Shown one piece after another: positions 31,909 to 35,869 of a stretch of DNA of 35,869 bases (the stretch's first letter is position 1; every line of letters begins with the position of its first letter). Source of the DNA: Clostridium sp. (GTDB taxonomy: Bacteria; Bacteroidota; Bacteroidia; Bacteroidales; Bacteroidaceae); the NCBI GenBank assembly GCA_023663705.1, contig JAMPGY010000025.1, positions 1 through 35,869 of the forward strand. Direction: 5' to 3'. A program made the position numbers and the translations under genes. The notes under the pieces are model-generated. The model worked only from the letters and a program-made list of their open reading frames with translations. It was not told where the DNA came from and searched no databases.

Positions 31909-33057
31909 TTATCTTTCAAAATCACGGAATCTCTTGTTTTTCAGTGCGTTCTCGGCGGCGCGGTTATCGTGCGAGGCAGCCCGCTTGAAATAGTCGTATG
32001 CCTTGCGTAGGTCGACTTCTACGCCAAGACCCTTGAGGTACATATTACCGATTTCATACTCTGCCACATCTGCGCAAGAATACCTTTTCATGCTTTTCTC
32101 GCCGGCTACCTGCCGATACAATGCCATTGCCGCCGCATAATCTCTCTGGCATCCCGCACCGCGCTTGCAGCACTCCGCCAATTTCAGTTTGGCATAAGTG
32201 TCACCGCTGTCGGCTGCTTTCCTGAACCATTCAAACGCCTTGTCGAAATCTCTTTCCACACCTTCGCCGTTGAGATATGCGTTTGCCACATTATAATATG
32301 CCGGGGTATAGCCCAGCTCCGCCGCCTTCATATAGCATTCAAAGGCTTTTTCCTCGTTGCCTTCGCGGCTGTATGTCTGTGCTAAATCAATGTATGAGGC
32401 ACCGTCATTCTTTTCTTCGGAAATTTCCTCATAGAGCCGTGTCGCCTCGTCCGTCCGGTCCGGCAGATTGCTGTCAATTTCTTCCGGTACGTCACAACCG
32501 TTATACAATGCGTCAGCCAGATTCTTCTTGTCCCTGACGGTTCCCCGTTCGGCTTTATCCCTCAATATCTCTATCAGGCGTTCATGCCACATCATGGCAG
32601 CCTCCCGTCCTTCCTTTTCCGTCATATCGTCGGGACGGTCATGCACATAAAGATTCATCAGGGATTTTGCCGCGCTCACCACGCCCTTGTCCGCTTTCTT
32701 CTTCAGCACGTCAATCATCCGGTAAAGCCATTTCCGCCCCAACGACTTTCTCTGCTCCGGCTTCATGTCATCGCTGATAAAGCGGTAATAGTCTGCAAGG
32801 AACTTTATGGCGTTCATATTTCCGGCACTTGCCGCTCTCTTCATCCAAGACAGAAAGCGGGAGGGCTCCTCGCAGTAGTAGGTATAGTAATACATGCCAA
32901 GCATATATTGTGCTCGGGCATTGCCCTGCTCGGCAGCAGGAGTTATCGCTTCGACTGCTTGCCGTGCAGAAACGGCATCACTCTCTCCGGTATGGCATTT
33001 GAAGCATTGCCGGATGATTTTAAAGCATTCAGACAGGCCGTTGTTGTTTTCGTTCAT
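31909..33057 (-). CDS. Sel1-repeat protein, first gene of the flanked module
   Basis: A 382-residue protein without a signal peptide. Sel1-type helical repeats are clear near residues 40-80 (GNARAQYMLGMYYYTYYCEE) and from about 218 to 372, with units containing NDGASYIDLAQTYSREGNEE, TPAYYNVANAYLNGEGVERD, TYAKLKLAECCKRGAGCQRD and AEYEIGNMYLKGLGVEVDL. Sel1 arrays are protein-binding scaffolds, often in signalling or host-interaction systems. The middle (about 90-215) is helical without clear repeats. It starts 26 bases after the end of the broken tautomerase copy, with no promoter box of its own, so it relies on upstream transcription. Confidence 0.85.
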   Translation of the reverse strand: MNENNNGLSECFKIIRQCFKCHTGESDAVSARQAVEAITPAAEQGNARAQYMLGMYYYTYYCEEPSRFLSWMKRAASAGNMNAIKFLADYYRFISDDMKPEQRKSLGRKWLYRMIDVLKKKADKGVVSAAKSLMNLYVHDRPDDMTEKEGREAAMMWHERLIEILRDKAERGTVRDKKNLADALYNGCDVPEEIDSNLPDRTDEATRLYEEISEEKNDGASYIDLAQTYSREGNEEKAFECYMKAAELGYTPAYYNVANAYLNGEGVERDFDKAFEWFRKAADSGDTYAKLKLAECCKRGAGCQRDYAAAMALYRQVAGEKSMKRYSCADVAEYEIGNMYLKGLGVEVDLRKAYDYFKRAASHDNRAAENALKNKRFRDFER

Positions 33058-33083
33058 ATTTGGCGGACTCTACGTTTATGATT

Positions 33084-33283
33084 TCATAGCTTGTAATTAC
33101 GTTTTATCTCATCAATGGATTTGCCACCTATGCCAAATTTTCATTTGGGAGTTCTTTGATGGTTACAGTGAAGAATTGCTCCGGAATATGGGTTATCTCT
33201 GAGGCTGTGGCCGTGAGCCGTTCAATCAACTCTTTCTTTTGTTCAGCGGTGAGTTTTCCGCTCTCAATAGATATGTAAGGCAT
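33084..33283 (-). pseudogene. Second tautomerase copy, frameshifted
   Basis: From ATG 33283 the frame reads as the intact copy (MPYISIESGKLTAEQKKELI, HIPEQFFTVTIKELPNEN) for 50 residues, then a missing T in a short T run near 33136-33140 shifts it to an early stop at 33128-33130. Restoring one base recovers GIGGKSIDEIKRNYKL and the stop at 33084-33086. The truncated product of 51 residues keeps Pro2 but loses the C-terminal strand needed for oligomers. It lies 1 base after the end of the small membrane protein gene, so this may be the ancestral position of the gene. Confidence 0.8.
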
Positions 33284-33300
33284 ATTATTTTCTTTTTATA
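33084..33300 (-). repeat. Direct repeat, copy 2 (frameshifted tautomerase)
   Basis: Partner of 30441-30660 in the same orientation; the start codon and about 15 bases upstream (CATATTATTTTCTTTT on the plus strand) are shared. The repeats bound the 2.4-kb three-gene module. Confidence 0.8.
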
Positions 33301-33635
33301 TGGTTTGTTATCAGCATTGCGACAACTCCGAGACATAGATATACTGTGGCATAGGCGATAAACCACAGTTCATGAATATCAAAGAATAGCCATGCTCCGG
33401 CAAGAAACGCAACCGAAGGTATGAGGGGCAAACTCCATAGTTTCTTGATATTGTGCCCCGCAACACTACCAATTATTATGGAATATATGGGATTGATGAC
33501 AAAAAACAGAATTAAGCACAAAGCCATGCCTGAACATTCTGATGCAAGTTTTGCTACTGCAAAAGGCAGTATGAACATAACCGCAAAGGTTACGCCTATC
33601 CATCTAATGAAGCCTCTATTTGATGGTTCACTCAT
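33285..33635 (-). CDS. Small membrane protein, unknown function
   Basis: A 116-residue protein with four hydrophobic segments (about residues 12-30, 36-56, 68-86 and 90-110) ending NHIKRK. The family is not recognised. Its start overlaps the end of the HxlR gene by 8 bases, and its stop abuts the tautomerase copy, so the three form a tight unit under HxlR. A small transporter or quinone-related membrane protein is possible but unsupported. Confidence 0.6.
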   Translation of the reverse strand: MSEPSNRGFIRWIGVTFAVMFILPFAVAKLASECSGMALCLILFFVINPIYSIIIGSVAGHNIKKLWSLPLIPSVAFLAGAWLFFDIHELWFIAYATVYLCLGVVAMLITNHIKRK

Positions 33636-33978
33636 TATTGTGTCTGTTTATCATTATCTGTTCAAAGTTATCCTGCCCCCACTTGATTAACGCTTCGACA
33701 TGGGGCAATAGTGTTTTGCCTAAGTCTGTGATGGAATATTCCACGCGCGGCGGCACATCCGGGTAAAGCTGACGCACTATTATACCGTCAGTGCTAAGTT
33801 GTTTCAACACCTGCGACAGCACTTTCTCAGACACCGACGGGATATTACGGTATAGTTCGTTGAAGCGCGCCGGTTCGCTCTCGGAAATCTTCACGAGAAC
33901 TACCATCGCCCATTTGTTTCCGAGCCATTCAAGCATCGGAGCGGCTTTGCAATATTCATAGTTCAATTTTTTTGCCAT
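33628..33978 (-). CDS. HxlR family transcriptional regulator
   Basis: A 116-residue winged-helix regulator with the complete HxlR pattern: CKAAPMLEWLGNKWAMVVLVK, RFNELYRNIPSVSEKVLSQV, LKQLSTDGIIVRQLYPDVPP, RVEYSITDLGKTLLPHVEAL. One cysteine near residue 9, in the usual sensing position, fits the thiol-based electrophile sensors of this family. It heads the minus-strand run and is divergent from the radical SAM gene. The intergenic region holds GGTAAG at 34025 and 34044 (19 bases apart), possible half-sites. Confidence 0.9.
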   Translation of the reverse strand: MAKKLNYEYCKAAPMLEWLGNKWAMVVLVKISESEPARFNELYRNIPSVSEKVLSQVLKQLSTDGIIVRQLYPDVPPRVEYSITDLGKTLLPHVEALIKWGQDNFEQIMINRHNNE

Positions 33979-34051
33979 ACAGTGTTTGCAGAATTGATTG
34001 AAAATGAGTAAAACAAACTTTCAGGTAAGGGCCAAACCTTTTGGTAAGTTG

Positions 34052-34082
34052 TTGCTTCTACCTTGATTATCACCTAATTTTG
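34052..34082 (+). promoter_or_regulatory. Promoter of the radical SAM gene
   Basis: TTG (34052-34054), a 20-base spacer and TAATTTTG (34075-34082) match the Bacteroidetes consensus. The ATG at 34113 follows 31 bases later. Confidence 0.75.
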
Positions 34083-34112
34083 CACTACAAAGTTAATAAA
34101 AATCGTTGAGAT

Positions 34113-35006
34113 ATGATATATCCTGAACTACATTTCACGGGGCAGGTATGGCGACCGCCATACGAGGCAAACTCACAGTTGCTCCAAATCACGTCGGGCT
34201 GCACATGGCACAAGTGCAAATTTTGCAGCCTGTATTACGGTACTCCATTTCGTATGTCACCATTGTCGGAGGTGGAGGCTGACTTGAAAGTAATCCGGCA
34301 GTGGCAACCGCGGGCACGCCGTGTTTATCTGACAGGTGCCAATCCGTTTGCTCTCAGCTACAACAAACTGATGGATATTGCCATACTTCTACGCAAGTAT
34401 CTTCCTCATTTGGTTTCATACGGAATGTTCGCCCGCGTGACGGATATTGCGCCCAAATCGGTAGAGGAGCTGAAGAACCTGCGTCACATGAAGCTCGACA
34501 GCATAAATATCGGTATCGAGACCGCACATGATCCGACTCTTGAAAGAATGAACAAAGGCTATCATGCCAACGATATTCTTGAACAGTTGTCAAAACTTGA
34601 TGAGGCAGGAATACACTACAACGTGTTCTACCTCAATGGACTTGGAGGAAAGGGCAATGGAATTGAAAGTGCAATCGCCACAGCAGAGGTGTTGAACAAA
34701 CTGCACCCTTGTATAATCAACATCGTTTCATTGACTGTCTTTCCTGAGTCACAGCTATATCAGGAGGTGCTTGATGGCTCGTATGAGGAAGAACCTGAGA
34801 TAGAGAGACTGATTGAGATGCGAACTCTCATTGACCGCTTGAAAATCAAGGTCAACCTTATGGGGCACCATATATCCAATACGGTACCAATCACCGGAGC
34901 GTTACCCGATGACAAGGCGGCTATCCTCCGGGAATTTGACAAAGCGATAGCGGAGTTTCCGGAAGATGAACTCAAAGCCTACCGCAGCAGGATATGGCAT
35001 CTGTGA
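34113..35006 (+). CDS. Radical SAM family protein
   Basis: A 297-residue protein with the cluster motif GCTWHKCKFC (C-x4-C-x2-C, near residues 29-38), the variant found in a large group of radical SAM proteins with the pattern GC..N.C.FC. MKLDSINIGIETAHDPTLER and VFYLNGLGGKGNG follow, typical of the SAM-binding barrel. It binds a 4Fe-4S cluster and SAM to start radical chemistry; the substrate is unknown. It has its own promoter and a strong terminator, so it is a single-gene unit divergent from HxlR. Confidence 0.88.
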   Translation: MIYPELHFTGQVWRPPYEANSQLLQITSGCTWHKCKFCSLYYGTPFRMSPLSEVEADLKVIRQWQPRARRVYLTGANPFALSYNKLMDIAILLRKYLPHLVSYGMFARVTDIAPKSVEELKNLRHMKLDSINIGIETAHDPTLERMNKGYHANDILEQLSKLDEAGIHYNVFYLNGLGGKGNGIESAIATAEVLNKLHPCIINIVSLTVFPESQLYQEVLDGSYEEEPEIERLIEMRTLIDRLKIKVNLMGHHISNTVPITGALPDDKAAILREFDKAIAEFPEDELKAYRSRIWHL

Positions 35007-35025
35007 AGACTCCCTTTCCTGTCTC

Positions 35026-35053
35026 AGCCTGTTCGTTTCGGACAGGCTTTTTT
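35026..35053 (+). terminator. Rho-independent terminator after the radical SAM gene
   Basis: Arms AGCCTGTTCG (35026-35035) and CGGACAGGCT (35039-35048) pair with one G-T wobble around a TTT loop, followed by six Ts. Confidence 0.92.
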
Positions 35054-35077
35054 ATAGGCAATCTCCTCAAAATTTAG

Positions 35078-35085
35078 TAAATTTG
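35078..35085 (+). promoter_or_regulatory. -7 promoter box of the GNAT gene
   Basis: TAAATTTG fits TAnnTTTG and lies 25 bases before ATG 35111, just after the terminator. Confidence 0.6.
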
Positions 35086-35110
35086 CAGTCTAAAAAAACA
35101 CCATTTCCAA

Positions 35111-35695
35111 ATGAAGAAGAATAATATGGAAATCACCATAAGAGATGCGGTTGCCGGAGATGCGAATCTGATAGCAGAAGCTATTGTCATGGCTATCGGC
35201 AAGGACATGGCTATAAAATATTGTGGAGAGGATTATCCGATCGTTATGGACGAGATAATAAAAACTGACGGTACGCAATTCTGTTATCGTAATGTGCTGA
35301 TAGCCGAGGTGGATAATATACCGGCAGGGGCCATAATCGGTTATGACGGCGGAAGTCTTATGCAACTTCAATCCAAGACGTTTTCAGTAATTAACAAATA
35401 TCATCCGGAATTTACTGCCTCTGGAGCAGAAACAAGCGAGGGTGAGTTCTATCTTGACTCTATCGGTATTTTGCCGGAATACAGAGGCTTAGGTGTTGGC
35501 AGCAAATTGTTGACCGCAATGTGCAATAAAGCCTTCTCTTCAGGCCACAATATTGTCGGGTTGTCGGTTGATACCGAAAATCCCGACGCGGAGAAACTGT
35601 ATATCAAAATTGGCTTCCGATGTGTTGGTGAACAACTTTTCTTGGGTCATCATCTAAAGCATTTGCAAATAAAGAAATGTGAATTAAGAGGTTGA
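35111..35695 (+). CDS. GNAT family N-acetyltransferase
   Basis: A 194-residue protein with the GNAT fold: ITIRDAVAGDANLIAEAI at the start, FYLDSIGILPEYRGLGVGSK with the acetyl-CoA-binding RGLGVGSKLL near residues 125-134, and VGLSVDTENPDAEKLYIKIG for the last strand. It moves an acetyl group from acetyl-CoA to an amine; the substrate is unknown. Met6 (ATG 35126) is an alternative start. It has its own promoter and follows a terminator. It is not the missing partner of the chimeric ORF, whose GNAT piece has a different N-terminus. Confidence 0.87.
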   Translation: MKKNNMEITIRDAVAGDANLIAEAIVMAIGKDMAIKYCGEDYPIVMDEIIKTDGTQFCYRNVLIAEVDNIPAGAIIGYDGGSLMQLQSKTFSVINKYHPEFTASGAETSEGEFYLDSIGILPEYRGLGVGSKLLTAMCNKAFSSGHNIVGLSVDTENPDAEKLYIKIGFRCVGEQLFLGHHLKHLQIKKCELRG

Positions 35696-35732
35696 ATCTT
35701 CAAACTATTTTGATATACATTAGCATCTTAAA

Positions 35733-35869
35733 ATGGAAAAAGAAAACCAATATGGCGAAAGCGCGGTTGAAGAACTGACACCAGATTGTAGCTGTCATTG
35801 TGAGGGCGAATGTCATTGCCACGAGAGACAGCCGGAGGTTTTCGATGAAAGTGACATCGACCTCATAAT
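35733..35869 (+). CDS. Cys/His-rich protein, 5' part only
   Basis: ATG 35733 opens a frame that runs off the window. The visible 45 residues are acidic and contain DCSCHCEGECHCHERQ near residues 18-33, a dense Cys/His cluster that could bind zinc or another metal. No promoter box stands out in the 37-base gap after the GNAT gene, so it may be cotranscribed. The family cannot be named from this piece. Confidence 0.5.
   Translation, partial: MEKENQYGESAVEELTPDCSCHCEGECHCHERQPEVFDESDIDLI

Noticed and set aside
31909-33057. Sel1-repeat gene as part of a type VI secretion or known defence system
   Set aside because: No secretion or known defence gene lies nearby; the association would be a guess from the repeat type alone.

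Overview
The window looks like chromosomal DNA of a member of the order Bacteroidales, probably Bacteroidaceae or a close relative; I cannot fix the genus. The evidence is the recurring Bacteroidetes-type -7 promoter box (TAnnTTTG, sometimes with TTG 19-21 bases upstream), the scarcity of Shine-Dalgarno sequences, the sodium-pumping biotin decarboxylase operon, a FISUMP-type gene remnant and a DUF3873-like scrap of a Bacteroides conjugative transposon. No rRNA, tRNA, CRISPR array or intact transposase was seen.

Left part (1-13 kb, plus strand, GC-rich, mostly core genes). It opens with the end of a carboxyltransferase gene, followed by a lamin-tail/OadG-like subunit, a biotin carrier and the OadB sodium-pump subunit: a methylmalonyl-CoA or oxaloacetate decarboxylase. 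Next come mnmA, xseA-xseB and ilvE. Between ilvE and two DUF975-like membrane proteins lies a probable invertible promoter: two perfect 28-bp inverted repeats enclosing a consensus promoter that faces the DUF975 gene. A DUF2752 protein, a DUF4143 AAA ATPase preceded by 33-bp tandem repeats, trmB and mrp follow.

Middle part (13-24 kb, minus strand). A GatC-like PTS IIC transporter is paired with a KduI isomerase that carries a signal peptide. Then come an outer-membrane/lipoprotein pair and a Crp/Fnr-type regulator. A compact six-gene operon reads: fused NapH/NapG-like ferredoxin membrane protein, Tat-exported aldo/keto reductase with ferredoxin domain, TM1506/DUF1893 protein, ECF-S-like membrane protein, tatA, tatC. 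Two of its products carry twin-arginine motifs, so the operon appears to encode its own export machine. Upstream, an SDR and a periplasmic lipo-flavodoxin are divergent from an AraC regulator, with four direct repeats in the shared control region.

Right part (25-36 kb, lower GC, accessory). A scarred stretch (25.3-27.2 kb) holds a broken FISUMP gene, a truncated lipoprotein and conjugative-element remnants. Then follow DJ-1/PfpI with a divergent frameshifted HxlR gene, a CAT-like acetyltransferase, and a long minus-strand run: HxlR, small membrane protein, frameshifted tautomerase copy, three uncharacterised genes including a Sel1-repeat protein, intact tautomerase copy, a chimeric GNAT/flavodoxin ORF and an AraC regulator. 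The two tautomerase copies are near-identical direct repeats flanking the three-gene module, which is the best candidate here for an undescribed gene cassette. The window ends with a radical SAM protein, a GNAT acetyltransferase and the start of a Cys/His-rich protein. The recurring theme from 17.7 kb rightward is redox and electrophile chemistry under several one-component regulators, with clear signs of transfer and decay.
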